A DNA stretch of 54,366 bases from Gammaproteobacteria bacterium (GTDB lineage Bacteria; Pseudomonadota; Gammaproteobacteria; Steroidobacterales; Steroidobacteraceae). The notes under the pieces were generated by a model. The model saw only the letters and a program-made list of their open reading frames with translations, was not told the DNA's origin and did not search any database. The position numbers were made by a program, and so were the translations under genes. Shown piece after piece: positions 44,859-53,261 of the stretch. Positions within the stretch are counted from its first letter, which is position 1. Each line of letters opens with the position of its first letter. The stretch lies in NCBI GenBank assembly GCA_015655465.1, contig JAATEY010000025.1, positions 1 through 54,366 of the forward strand, written 5' to 3'.

Positions 44859-45217
44859 GAGGCTCTCCGCCATTCCTGCAGTAGTGCCAGATCCTGTGCT
44901 GCTTCATCCCGCAGTGTCCTGCTGTGCGGCCCGAGGGTGGCATGTCGGACCGCAAGCATGGCCAGCACCGCCGTGGCGATCAGGCACAACAGCAACGATC
45001 CGATGCAGTAGTTCAGGCGCCACGGCGTATCCCAGAGCAGCGCCAGGCCCGTTGTCCACGCAGCCAGCAGCGTGGCGGTTGCCATCACCAGGGCCCCGGA
45101 CGCGAGCAGGGCGCGCCGGAGGAAGGAGGCCCGGTACTCGCCTGCGGCTTGCCCCACGAGTTCAACATATGAACCCAGGTGCTGTGCCGCAACCTGTGCC
45201 AGGCCCGCAAGCCTCAT
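44855..45217 (-). CDS. phage-holin-superfamily (YqjE-like) membrane protein
   Basis: Internal ATG 45217: MRLAGLAQVAAQHLGSYVELVGQAAGEYRASFLRRALLASGALVMATATLLAAWTTGLALLWDTPWRLNYCIGSLLLCLIATAVLAMLAVRH. Confidence 0.85.
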   Translation of the reverse strand: MRLAGLAQVAAQHLGSYVELVGQAAGEYRASFLRRALLASGALVMATATLLAAWTTGLALLWDTPWRLNYCIGSLLLCLIATAVLAMLAVRHATLGPHSRTLRDEAAQDLALLQEWRRAS

Positions 45218-45219
45218 CG

Positions 45220-45561
45220 CTACTTGCTCCTGATGAAGGCACCGAGCGCCAGGCCGGCAACTGCGGCGATGCCGATGGCAGTCCATGGGCTGTCGTGCAC
45301 GAAGCCGTCCGTAGCCTTGGCGGCGGCCTTGGTGGTTTCCACCGTCTTGTGGATGCTGCGCTCGGCGGTAGTACGCACCGCATTGATGGACGATTCAACG
45401 CGTTGACGGGCCCGCGAGATGTCCGAGTCCTGAAGCGGTGTGACGTGGCGGACCAGATCCTCGACGTCGTCGAGGAACTTGTGCAACTGGCTGCCCTTCT
45501 TCTGGACCACGTCGTCGGCACGATCTGCCAGGTTCGAAAACTTTTCTGCTGCTGATGTCAT
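45220..45561 (-). CDS. DUF883 (YqjD/ElaB-like) membrane protein
   Basis: MTSAAEKFSNLADRADDVVQKKGSQLHKFLDDVEDLVRHVTPL...VHDSPWTAIGIAAVAGLALGAFIRSK, classic C-terminal anchor. Confidence 0.9.
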   Translation of the reverse strand: MTSAAEKFSNLADRADDVVQKKGSQLHKFLDDVEDLVRHVTPLQDSDISRARQRVESSINAVRTTAERSIHKTVETTKAAAKATDGFVHDSPWTAIGIAAVAGLALGAFIRSK

Positions 45562-45565
45562 GTGA

Positions 45566-45730
45566 TTACCCCTTGCGTGTACGGCCAAAAATGAAAGTAG
45601 CTACCGCGAAGATCAGGAATACGACAAACAGGATCTTCGCGATGCCGGCGGCGCCGGCAGCAATGCCGGTAAACCCGAACAGCGCTGCGATCAGCGCTAT
45701 TACAAAAAAAACGACTGCGTAGTGAAGCAT
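45566..45730 (-). CDS. DUF1328 (YtjA-like) small membrane protein
   Basis: 54 aa [54 protein letters not shown], in frame inside the spurious 351-aa ORF of the track. Confidence 0.93.
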   Translation of the reverse strand: MLHYAVVFFVIALIAALFGFTGIAAGAAGIAKILFVVFLIFAVATFIFGRTRKG

Positions 45731-45820
45731 GAGTCCTCCGGTTGCCGGATTGCCCGGCTGCTGCAGGCAACAGTGCAGTGAATGCCTTGCGGATGTCGTA
45801 GTCCAAAGCTTCTGACCCGG

Positions 45821-45827
45821 TGTAGGA
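45821..45827 (-). promoter_or_regulatory. TCCTACA element (minus) upstream of DUF1328 operon
   Basis: ggTGTAGGAcgc on plus; 90 nt from ATG 45730(-). Confidence 0.5.
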
Positions 45828-45856
45828 CGCTGCCCACGAAGCGGGAATAGGAGGTG

Positions 45857-45863
45857 TCCTACA
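45857..45863 (+). promoter_or_regulatory. TCCTACA element upstream of BON gene
   Basis: ggtgTCCTACAagag; 92 nt before ATG 45956. Confidence 0.5.
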
Positions 45864-45955
45864 AGAGAAGCTGTGCGTTGCTGCTGCTGCGCGCCAGTGC
45901 CGTGTGCCACGCTGAGCCATACCCAATCCGGGAAAGTTTCAAGGGAGCAGTGAAC

Positions 45956-46267
45956 ATGAAGTACACGAGTGCAAAGTTGGTATTGGCTTGCGTGCTGGCT
46001 TTCGGCATGACTGGCTGCAATGTGTTTCGCGGTGAGTCCACGGCGGGCGAGTATGTGGACGATACGGTGATCACCACGCAGATCAAGGCCGAACTGCTGG
46101 AATCGAAGAAGGTTGACGGCTGGGACGTCAACGTCGACGTGTTGAAAGGCAGGGTCAGGCTGATCGGCTGGGCATCGGATGTCGCCGAGCGCAGGAAGGC
46201 GACTGAAATTGCCAAGTCCGTGAAGGGTGTGAAGTCGGTGGACAATCAGCTGAAGATCAAGAGCTGA
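45956..46267 (+). CDS. BON domain lipoprotein
   Basis: In-frame ATG 45956: [103 protein letters not shown]; lipobox MTGC. Confidence 0.93.
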   Translation: MKYTSAKLVLACVLAFGMTGCNVFRGESTAGEYVDDTVITTQIKAELLESKKVDGWDVNVDVLKGRVRLIGWASDVAERRKATEIAKSVKGVKSVDNQLKIKS

Positions 46268-46277
46268 CAGCTCATTG

Positions 46278-46303
46278 GGCATGGGGCATGACAGCCCCAT
46301 GCC
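46278..46303. terminator. hairpin between convergent BON and PQQ-ADH genes
   Basis: GGCATGGGGC-ATGACA-GCCCCATGCC: perfect 10-bp stem, followed by GTTT. Confidence 0.65.
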
Positions 46304-46322
46304 GTTTGCCCGGGAACCGGGC

Positions 46323-48461
46323 CTACCGCGCTTTCCTCGCTTCACCCAGCAGGAAGGCGCGGATGTCTTCCACATCCTGGGTGCTGAGCCAGGCATCGAA
46401 GCCGGCCATGCCGCGGGAGCGCAGAGCGCCTGCGTGCACCACCTCCCGGAACAGTTCGGGTGTCGCCAGCCGCGGAGAGCGCGCAAGGTCCGGCGTGTAG
46501 ATGCCACCGATATGGCAGGAAAGGCACCAGTCGGCGAGCAGCTTGCCGCCATGCGCCACATTGCCGCTGGAGGCGGTGACCGTCCTGAAATCAAGCGGCG
46601 GTGCTGGCACATGGGGCGCAAAGTCAGGCGCTTTCACGGTGCCCCCGAGCTTGTAGACGTAAATGCGGCCAGGGCGGCGCGGGAAGCGACCGCCGATCAT
46701 TGCATTGGCGCCGCCATAGCCCACCGTTACGGCGATGTACTGCACGCCGTCGATCTCATAGGTGGCCGGCGCGGCCATCACTGCGGCCGCAGTCCTGTCG
46801 GTCCAGATCTTCTTGCCGGTAACTGCGTCGTAGGCGTTGAAGGTGTTGTCGGAACCACCGAATACCAGGCCGCTGGCGGTGGCGAGCACGCCGCCGGTCC
46901 ATGCATTGTCTTCCGCCGCGATCCAGCGCGGCTGTTGCTGCACCGGGTCCCACGCGATCAGGTAGCCGCCGCCGGCCGGCAGCTTCGCCAGCACTGCTTC
47001 ACCAGCTGCCGAGAGTTTCTCCACCGGCCGGGTATCCGGCGGCCCGAGTGGGCCGAACGCACCTTCCAGCGCGAGGTTCCAGCGGCCGCGCAGGAATTGC
47101 CATGTCGGGTCCTGCTTGTAGGTGAAGCCGTCGCGATGCGCGGGAATGTAGACCAGCCCCGTCCGGGGATTGAAGGCCATCGGCTGCCAGGTGTGACCGC
47201 CGTTCGGGCCGGCCGACAGGCGCGACAGCCCACCTTTCAGATAGCGCGTGCGCGGATTGTCCACCGGCCGACCGGTGGCGAGGTCGATCTTTTCCGCCCA
47301 GTTCACGCCCGCGTATTTTTCCGCCGAGAGCAGCTTGCCGCTGGCGGCGTCCAGCACATAGAAGAAACCGTTCTTGGGCGCCTGCATCACCACATGGTGC
47401 GGCTGGCCGCCGATGGTGAGATCGGCCGTCATGATGTGCTGCGTGGCGGTGTAGTCCCAGCTGTCGCCGGGCGTGGTCTGGTAGTGCCAGACGTATTCAC
47501 CCGTGTCGGGCTTCAGCGCGAGGATGGACGACAGGAACAGGTTGTCGCCCCTGCCATCGGAGCGTGCCTGGTGGCTCCATGGTGAACCGTTGCCGGTGCC
47601 GATGTACACCAGGTCGGTGACCGGATCGTAGGTGATGGCATCCCAGACGGTGCCGCCGCCGCCGGTCTTTTTCCAGCCTTCGCCGAACCAGGTGGCGGTG
47701 GCCTTCTCGGTAAATACCTTGTCGGAAGCCGCGCCGTCGGCTTTTCCTTCCGGATTCGGCGTGGTGTAGAAGCGCCAGGCGAGCTTGCCCGTTTCGGAAT
47801 CGTAGGCCGATACATAGCCGCGCACGCCAAGCTCTGCGCCGCCGTTGCCGATGAGCACCTTGCCTTTCACCACGCGCGGCGCGCCGGTGATGGTGTAGGG
47901 CCAGGCCGTGTCGGTGGTCTGCACCGACCAGACTTCCTTGCCGGTGCCGGCGTCCAGCGCAATCAGCCGGCCGTCGAGCGCGCCGACATACACCTTGCCA
48001 TTCCAGATGGCCACGCCGCGGTTGACCACATCGCAGCAGGCGTCGCGCGCCTTCTGGCCATCGACCCTGGGGTCGTAGCTCCACTTGAGCTGGCCAGTCC
48101 TGGCGTCGAGGGCATGCACACGCGACCAGCTGGTGGTGGTGTAGAGCACACCGTCGACGATCAGCGGTGTGGCTTCCATGCCGCGATCGGAGTCCGCGTC
48201 GAACTCGTGATACCAGGCGAGGCCAAGAGTGTTTACGTTATCGCGGGTGATCTGTTCGAGCGGGCTGAAGCGCTGTTCGGACCAGGTGCGACCACCGCTG
48301 ACCCATTCGGCATTGTGGTCTGCGGCCTGGATGCGTGCTGCGTCGACATTGCCGGCGGTAACAGCCTTGGCTGTAGTGACGGGCGGAGCCTTGTTGCAGC
48401 CGGCCAGGCCCAGAAATGCCGCCACTGCCATGGGCAGTGCCAGCAGGCGAAATGCGCGCAT
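46323..48461 (-). CDS. PQQ-dependent quinohemoprotein alcohol dehydrogenase (type II-like, C-terminal cytochrome c), putative lipoprotein
   Basis: Internal ATG 48461: [58 protein letters not shown] (vicinal Cys), [11 protein letters not shown], heme motif CLSCH. Confidence 0.95.
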   Translation of the reverse strand: MRAFRLLALPMAVAAFLGLAGCNKAPPVTTAKAVTAGNVDAARIQAADHNAEWVSGGRTWSEQRFSPLEQITRDNVNTLGLAWYHEFDADSDRGMEATPLIVDGVLYTTTSWSRVHALDARTGQLKWSYDPRVDGQKARDACCDVVNRGVAIWNGKVYVGALDGRLIALDAGTGKEVWSVQTTDTAWPYTITGAPRVVKGKVLIGNGGAELGVRGYVSAYDSETGKLAWRFYTTPNPEGKADGAASDKVFTEKATATWFGEGWKKTGGGGTVWDAITYDPVTDLVYIGTGNGSPWSHQARSDGRGDNLFLSSILALKPDTGEYVWHYQTTPGDSWDYTATQHIMTADLTIGGQPHHVVMQAPKNGFFYVLDAASGKLLSAEKYAGVNWAEKIDLATGRPVDNPRTRYLKGGLSRLSAGPNGGHTWQPMAFNPRTGLVYIPAHRDGFTYKQDPTWQFLRGRWNLALEGAFGPLGPPDTRPVEKLSAAGEAVLAKLPAGGGYLIAWDPVQQQPRWIAAEDNAWTGGVLATASGLVFGGSDNTFNAYDAVTGKKIWTDRTAAAVMAAPATYEIDGVQYIAVTVGYGGANAMIGGRFPRRPGRIYVYKLGGTVKAPDFAPHVPAPPLDFRTVTASSGNVAHGGKLLADWCLSCHIGGIYTPDLARSPRLATPELFREVVHAGALRSRGMAGFDAWLSTQDVEDIRAFLLGEARKAR

Positions 48462-48537
48462 GAATCCCCCGTCCGCCGGTGATCCGGCTGTGTTGATGGA
48501 TGCTACGAAAGGAAATCCCCAGGTTCGCCGTCCGTCC

Positions 48538-48939
48538 TCAGCCAGGGGCATACTTTGCGAATACTTCCGCTTCGGTCAGGTTCGATGTCTCATTCGCGAA
48601 TGCATAGCTGGCAGGTTTCCTGTCGATGAATATCTGTGCCATGAATTGGAACTCGCGGCCGTTCTGGAACAGCCCGACCGACAGTTCGTGGTCGTTGGTC
48701 GGCAGGTATCGGTAGAAGAGGTGCGTTCCGCACACCTTGCAAAATGCCCGCTCCGCCCACTCCGAGGATCGGAAAGCAGATATGTTGTGGGCCCCGGATA
48801 TCTGCACGTCTGCGCCGCCGTGAATGCAGAAGTAGGGCCCGCTTCCCCAGCGACGACACATGCCGCAATGACAGGCGTTCATTGCGGTGTTGTCGGGGGT
48901 CTCGATGGTTACGGCGCCGCAGAGGCATGACCCCTGCAT
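48538..48939 (-). CDS. GFA (glutathione-dependent formaldehyde-activating-like) family protein
   Basis: Internal ATG 48939: MQGSCLCGAVTIETPDNTAMNACHCGMCRRWGSGPYFCIHGG...SEWAERAFCKVCGTHLFYRYLP. Confidence 0.92.
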   Translation of the reverse strand: MQGSCLCGAVTIETPDNTAMNACHCGMCRRWGSGPYFCIHGGADVQISGAHNISAFRSSEWAERAFCKVCGTHLFYRYLPTNDHELSVGLFQNGREFQFMAQIFIDRKPASYAFANETSNLTEAEVFAKYAPG

Positions 48940-49048
48940 GATCACACCCTGTCCGGATGATTTGCGAAAGTCTTCATGGCTACCCCGGATTCCGATTCGG
49001 GACAGCCTAGGCCAATCCTGACAGCGGGGCAAGACAGGGCCTGGACCT

Positions 49049-49318
49049 TCACAAAGCTCCCCCGAGATTGTGCTGATAGGCGTCGACGTCCAGCAGGGGA
49101 ACGTCCGGGTGCAGAACATTCCGCAGACACTGCCAATGCACAAAGAAATGCTGCGGGCCCCCTTCAGCCAGCCGCAGGTCAACGCTTACCCGATCACCCG
49201 GAGCGCACCTGAGAGCGCAAATTCCGCATTGGACTCTCTGCTGTCTGCTCACAAGGGGTTCCACCTTCGGATGAACATGAGTAGGGCCATAAGGTAACCG
49301 CGCAGCGCTCCACTTCAC
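49049..49318 (-). CDS. small zinc-ribbon-like hypothetical protein
   Basis: VQCGICALRCAPGDRVSVDLRLAEGGPQHFFVHWQCLRNVLHPDVPLLD; CxxC..HxxC arrangement. Start uncertain. Confidence 0.45.
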   Translation of the reverse strand: MKWSAARLPYGPTHVHPKVEPLVSRQQRVQCGICALRCAPGDRVSVDLRLAEGGPQHFFVHWQCLRNVLHPDVPLLDVDAYQHNLGGAL

Positions 49319-49517
49319 AATCTTCGTTGTCCATTCAATCCAGCATTGGCAACGCCAACACTTCTCAGGCTCCCTGGCTGCCGCTGGGCGGATCCTCGTC
49401 CAGCATGCAGGCTGGAGAACTGTTCAAGATCGATCGTGGCTGCATTGTTGCGGTCGAGGCAATGGGTGCGTCGCTGCCATACGGCACGAAGAGCGGGTGG
49501 GGCGAGTAGAACGCCGG

Positions 49518-50318
49518 TCAACCAAGCGCCTGCCTGATCAGTCCAGCGGCCACGAGGCTAAGCAGGATCCTGAACCCCAGGCGGAACACTTTCTCCGGCA
49601 CGCGCGTAAGCAGCCGGCTGCCTGCGGCGGTGCCGGCAAAACCTGAAATCACCATCAGCAGGATGAGCAGCAGGTACTGTCCGAATGCAAACCCCATCGC
49701 CACGAACACGGCCACCTTGAGCACGTGCTGGAAAGTCATGAGCATGGCGTGGGTGGCGACCAGCTGCCGCCGGTCGGCTATGCCACGCACGAATGCCGCA
49801 ACCAGCGGACCAGCGGCGCCTACGACCATTCCCAGGGCGGAGACCACCGCCCCACCTGCGAACTGCAGCGAACGACTGGTGGCGATGGCTTTCGGTTGTG
49901 GCAGCCAGGTGGTGACCAGCACGAAGAACCCGATGGCCGCCGCAAACCATTTCTGGGGTAGCAGCCAGGCGAACCTGCCACCAACCACCGAACCCAGGGC
50001 GGCGCCGAGTGCAACCCACAGGATGAGTTTCCACTGGATGTGCTGACGCTGCACCAGTGCACGACCGGCATTGCTGCCCAGTTGTATGCAGCCGTGCACG
50101 GGCACGACCACGACTGGCGGAAACACCAGCGCCATGACGGCGATCAGCAGCGAGCCACCGCCGAGGGAGAAGGTGGCGGTAATCAGCGAAGTGAGGAAGC
50201 TCAGTGCGACAAGCGCGAGCGTGGCCTCTGCGCCGAGTCCGGGTGGCAGCGTAAGCACTGAACTTCCTTCAGTTGAACGAAGGGGCAGGCGTTGGCGTGG
50301 CCGCTGATTCCATTTCAC
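49518..50318 (-). CDS. TauE/SafE (TSUP) family permease
   Basis: LVALSFLTSLITATFSLGGGSLLIAVMALVFPPVVVVPVHGCIQLGSNAGRALVQRQHIQWKLILWVALGAALGSVVGG. Confidence 0.92.
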   Translation of the reverse strand: MKWNQRPRQRLPLRSTEGSSVLTLPPGLGAEATLALVALSFLTSLITATFSLGGGSLLIAVMALVFPPVVVVPVHGCIQLGSNAGRALVQRQHIQWKLILWVALGAALGSVVGGRFAWLLPQKWFAAAIGFFVLVTTWLPQPKAIATSRSLQFAGGAVVSALGMVVGAAGPLVAAFVRGIADRRQLVATHAMLMTFQHVLKVAVFVAMGFAFGQYLLLILLMVISGFAGTAAGSRLLTRVPEKVFRLGFRILLSLVAAGLIRQALG

Positions 50319-50364
50319 GACACCCCGTCATGTATAGGTCGCCTGATGCGAGCAACAAGCTAGC

Positions 50365-50751
50365 TCATTGGCCTTCAGGCGGCTGCCATAGCTCGACCTT
50401 GTTTCCCTCTGGATCAATGACCCAGGCAAATATCCCGTACTCTGATTCGTCAATCTTCTCGAGCACATTGCAGCTTTCTTCCTTCAACACCTTGACCAGG
50501 GCGCGGATGTCTTCCACCCGGTAGTTGACCATGAAGAGAGCAGAGCTTGGAGCAAACTGACTGCTTTCTTCCGGAGCGATGAGCCAGGCAGGGGGGCCTG
50601 CAACCGGCTTGCCGTCTGCGCCGGTCCAATCGAAGGCAGCTCCGCCCCATACCTGGACATCGATTCCCAGATGCCGCTTGTACCAGGCCCGCAGTGATGG
50701 AGCGTCTTTGGCCTTGAAGAAGATGCCGCCGATGCCAGTGACTCGCCTCAT
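50365..50751 (-). CDS. VOC/glyoxalase-family protein
   Basis: MRRVTGIGGIFFKAKDAPSLRAWYKRHLGIDVQVWGGAAFDW...FMVNYRVEDIRALVKVLKEE...EYGIFAWVIDPEGNKVELWQPP. Confidence 0.93.
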   Translation of the reverse strand: MRRVTGIGGIFFKAKDAPSLRAWYKRHLGIDVQVWGGAAFDWTGADGKPVAGPPAWLIAPEESSQFAPSSALFMVNYRVEDIRALVKVLKEESCNVLEKIDESEYGIFAWVIDPEGNKVELWQPPEGQ

Positions 50752-50799
50752 GTGATCTCCGGTGCGCGGTGGTCGTGGAAGGAACGTTTCTTCTGCGGC

Positions 50800-51144
50800 C
50801 TAACGAGCCCGAGTTGAGCGCGCCGTGCGCCAGGGCAGGCGTCGAGCGGCAAACCACACCACAGCGCCCGTGGCGATGGCAAACAGGACCGCAACAAGGC
50901 CCAAAGGCCAGCTTTGCGCTTCAATGGAGACAATCGCAGTCGGCGCCATTGCGGCCAGAGCACCAACCTGCGCCAGGCGACGCCAGCCGGCCAGCCACGC
51001 ATATCCTGCAGCAGGCAACCCGAGCAGGAGCGACACAAACATGATCGGCGTAAAGGCCCAGAACACAATGAAACACATCGCCGAGGCGATGAGCCCAATG
51101 GCACCGAACGCAGCTCCAGCTTTACGTGATGGCCGCATGTGCAA
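50800..51144 (-). CDS. hypothetical membrane protein
   Basis: 114 aa with four hydrophobic segments: GAAFGAIGLIASAMCFIVFWAF, IMFVSLLLGLPAAGYAWLAG, VGALAAMAPTAIVSI, LGLVAVLFAIATGAVVWF. Confidence 0.7.
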   Translation of the reverse strand: MHMRPSRKAGAAFGAIGLIASAMCFIVFWAFTPIMFVSLLLGLPAAGYAWLAGWRRLAQVGALAAMAPTAIVSIEAQSWPLGLVAVLFAIATGAVVWFAARRLPWRTARSTRAR

Positions 51145-51355
51145 ACCAATTCGTCATGGGTCTGCGGAAGTGGTGCAGATGATGCTATGCCTGCATTGAC
51201 GATAGCATGGACATGTCCGGTGAGAATCGATGCCGCGGCGAGCGGCACTGATGCCGGTTCCCCCGGCGCCGCGCTTGACGTGTTCTTGCGATGTGCGTAA
51301 GTCACCGGTTCGAAGCGTTCTCCCTCTGCAGCTGTCCAATTCGTTTGCAAACAAT

Positions 51356-51392
51356 ACTTGTCATCGGCCCGCAGATATGACAAGTTTACTTG
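51356..51392. promoter_or_regulatory. operator-like cluster of ACTTG/CAAGT half-sites upstream of XRE pseudogene
   Basis: ACTTGTCA (51356-51363), TGACAAGT (51378-51385), and overlapping palindrome CAAGT-TT-ACTTG (51381-51392). Confidence 0.5.
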
Positions 51393-51471
51393 GCGTTGTG
51401 GAGGCAAGCTTTTCGTTTCCCGCGCACCGTCTTGATGGAGTGGCAATCATGACGTGCAGGCGGACGTCGGC

Positions 51472-51611
51472 ATGAAGAACCGCATCCGCGTGCTGCGTGC
51501 GGAGAAGGCCTGGAGCCAGGCCGACTGGGCGACCGCGTGCGCGTCTCGCGCAACTCGATCAGCACCATCGAGAACGGCCGGTTCGACCCGTCGTTGCCGC
51601 TCGCGTTCCGC
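51472..51611 (+). pseudogene. frameshifted and truncated XRE-family HTH regulator
   Basis: Frame 1 MKNRIRVLRAEKAWSQAD, then -1 nt near 51525/51526; other frame LGDRVRVSRNSISTIENGRFDPSLPLAFR. Together a canonical small XRE HTH, but the C-terminus does not continue. Confidence 0.8.
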
Positions 51612-51754
51612 GGTGTGTCCACGATTGGTCCAGGACTCGCAGTAAGAGTTGACCTACAAAAACCCGGGCATTCGTCGCCTCAGCCATCGCTGCCTGCATG
51701 CGTATAGTCTGTCGAGGATGAGCTGGTTGCTCAATCCCCCGACAGGAGTCTCCT

Positions 51755-51928
51755 ATGTCATTTGGCCTTTTCATGCTTGGGTTGGCGGTGCTCATCGGTG
51801 GGATCGCATGGGCCCTTGTTACGGCGGGAGTTGCGGTGACATACGTGGCGATCGCGTGCCTGGTAGTTGCCGGCATTGGCATCATGATGGCGGTGTCCCG
51901 GACTCGGGCCAAGGATCCGCCGGCCTAG
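51755..51928 (+). CDS. 57-aa small membrane protein (below ORF-track cutoff)
   Basis: MSFGLFMLGLAVLIGGIAWALVTAGVAVTYVAIACLVVAGIGIMMAVSRTRAKDPPA*; RBS ACAGGAG; two TM segments. Confidence 0.78.
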   Translation: MSFGLFMLGLAVLIGGIAWALVTAGVAVTYVAIACLVVAGIGIMMAVSRTRAKDPPA

Positions 51929-52033
51929 AAATCTTTTTCTGACGTGTTCGTCCAGCGCACTGGAGAGCAACTCGTTTACCTGTTGACCGGGAACTCCACA
52001 GAGAGTTGCTGGGCGGCAGACGCATCCTCCAAC

Positions 52034-52390
52034 TCAGAGAAGCCTGGCTTCCTGCTCTTCCCAGATCTTGAGCAACGAAAGCATCTCTGGTCCCGCATAT
52101 GCACCTACCACCCTGACGTTGGCATGAACAAGCTGGACACCGACAATCACTGACAAGAATTCCGGTTCAGTACGAAGCTTTGCCAGCCTCTCGCGATTTC
52201 CGCGCACCACAACGAATCCTTCCAGGTCACCCCCATGAGGTTCCAGAAGAATCGTATCGAAGCTTTCGATTTCCCCTTCCCTGTGCAGCCGCGCCAGGTA
52301 CTGATGAGCGCTACCAAGCACTTGCGAGGCGGATTTTTCCCGACCGGGAATGATTGGTCCCCACCCAACAAACAGGCCTCCATTCGGCAT
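52034..52390 (-). CDS. hypothetical protein
   Basis: Internal ATG 52390: MPNGGLFVGWGPIIPGREKSASQVLGSAHQYLARLHREGEIESFDTILLEPHGGDLEGFVVVRGNRERLAKLRTEPEFLSVI...; coherent globular composition. Start uncertain. Confidence 0.7.
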   Translation of the reverse strand: MPNGGLFVGWGPIIPGREKSASQVLGSAHQYLARLHREGEIESFDTILLEPHGGDLEGFVVVRGNRERLAKLRTEPEFLSVIVGVQLVHANVRVVGAYAGPEMLSLLKIWEEQEARLL

Positions 52391-52499
52391 CACTTGGACC
52401 TCCGGAGCTGACAACGGGGGAATTCGCGCTGCAACGGATTGTTGGGCGACCGGCTCGGCGCCGCAGGTTTTACAGGCATTTTCGCGGGATCCACTACAG

Positions 52500-53117
52500 C
52501 TAACGGCATTGGTGCGGCCCAAGCACGCGGTTCAGATAGGCAACGAACTCTGGCTGTTCTCTCATTGTGATGGCGCAATTGAATGGCGGCTGCTGAATTG
52601 GTCCGAAGAGGAAGAGTGAGCCGATTACTGCGAAATACTCCTTTCCGTTTTCGAGAAAGTGCGCCTGCGCATATTCTGCAGGGTAGATTCGTTTCCGCAA
52701 TGCCTCGGCGTAAGCCCCGGCTATCTCGGGAGTGGGCTGCTTCAGTACCTGGTGATGGAGCGCATGCAGAAGTTCATGCAGCACCATGGGCTTGTTTTCA
52801 GGTAATGGAGAGTCAGTCCTGATGCTGACGACCCACTTGCCGTTGACTTGTGTGTACTCCGCATTCGAAGCCGGGTTCAGTACGATGGGCACCGTCCTGA
52901 AGAACTTCGTTACACGTTCCGGCAAACTCACCGAGTCAACGATTTCCAGCTGCTTCACCAGCGCTGGAAGTATCACTTCGAGCTGCCGATCCGTGGCAAG
53001 GCTGGCGTCGATCCGGAAGCCATGTAAGTCCAGCACGCGTGTAGAGGTTTGCTGTTGTGCGTAGCCCACGCCCGCAACCAGTAACAGCGTCAGAATTGCA
53101 GTCATTGCGCCCTTCAT
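52500..53117 (-). CDS. secreted putative metallopeptidase (HExxH)
   Basis: Signal peptide MKGAMTAILTLLLVAGVGYAQQ; PMVLHELLHALHHQVL zincin-like motif. Confidence 0.72.
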   Translation of the reverse strand: MKGAMTAILTLLLVAGVGYAQQQTSTRVLDLHGFRIDASLATDRQLEVILPALVKQLEIVDSVSLPERVTKFFRTVPIVLNPASNAEYTQVNGKWVVSIRTDSPLPENKPMVLHELLHALHHQVLKQPTPEIAGAYAEALRKRIYPAEYAQAHFLENGKEYFAVIGSLFLFGPIQQPPFNCAITMREQPEFVAYLNRVLGPHQCR

Positions 53118-53261
53118 ATGCTCTCCCCGGAGAAGCTGTGCTGGACAGGTTCTGATGAATGGATTGTAAGTGATATCCGCTTGACGGTAATGTCCACGCG
53201 GCAGGGGCGCTCATTCGCACCCTGCCGATCGGGAAGTGCAACGGAGGTTGGGAGTAAATCC

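Noticed and set aside
44855-45217. Holin-superfamily gene as prophage evidence
   Set aside because: YqjE-like proteins beside DUF883 (YqjD) are chromosomal envelope proteins; no other phage genes nearby.
45731-46621. N-terminal part of the 351-aa minus ORF 45566..46621
   Set aside because: Overlaps BON and the dehydrogenase tail; only the last 54 codons (DUF1328) are protein-like.
46275-47585. 436-aa plus ORF opposite the PQQ dehydrogenase
   Set aside because: Antisense of a well-supported quinoprotein.
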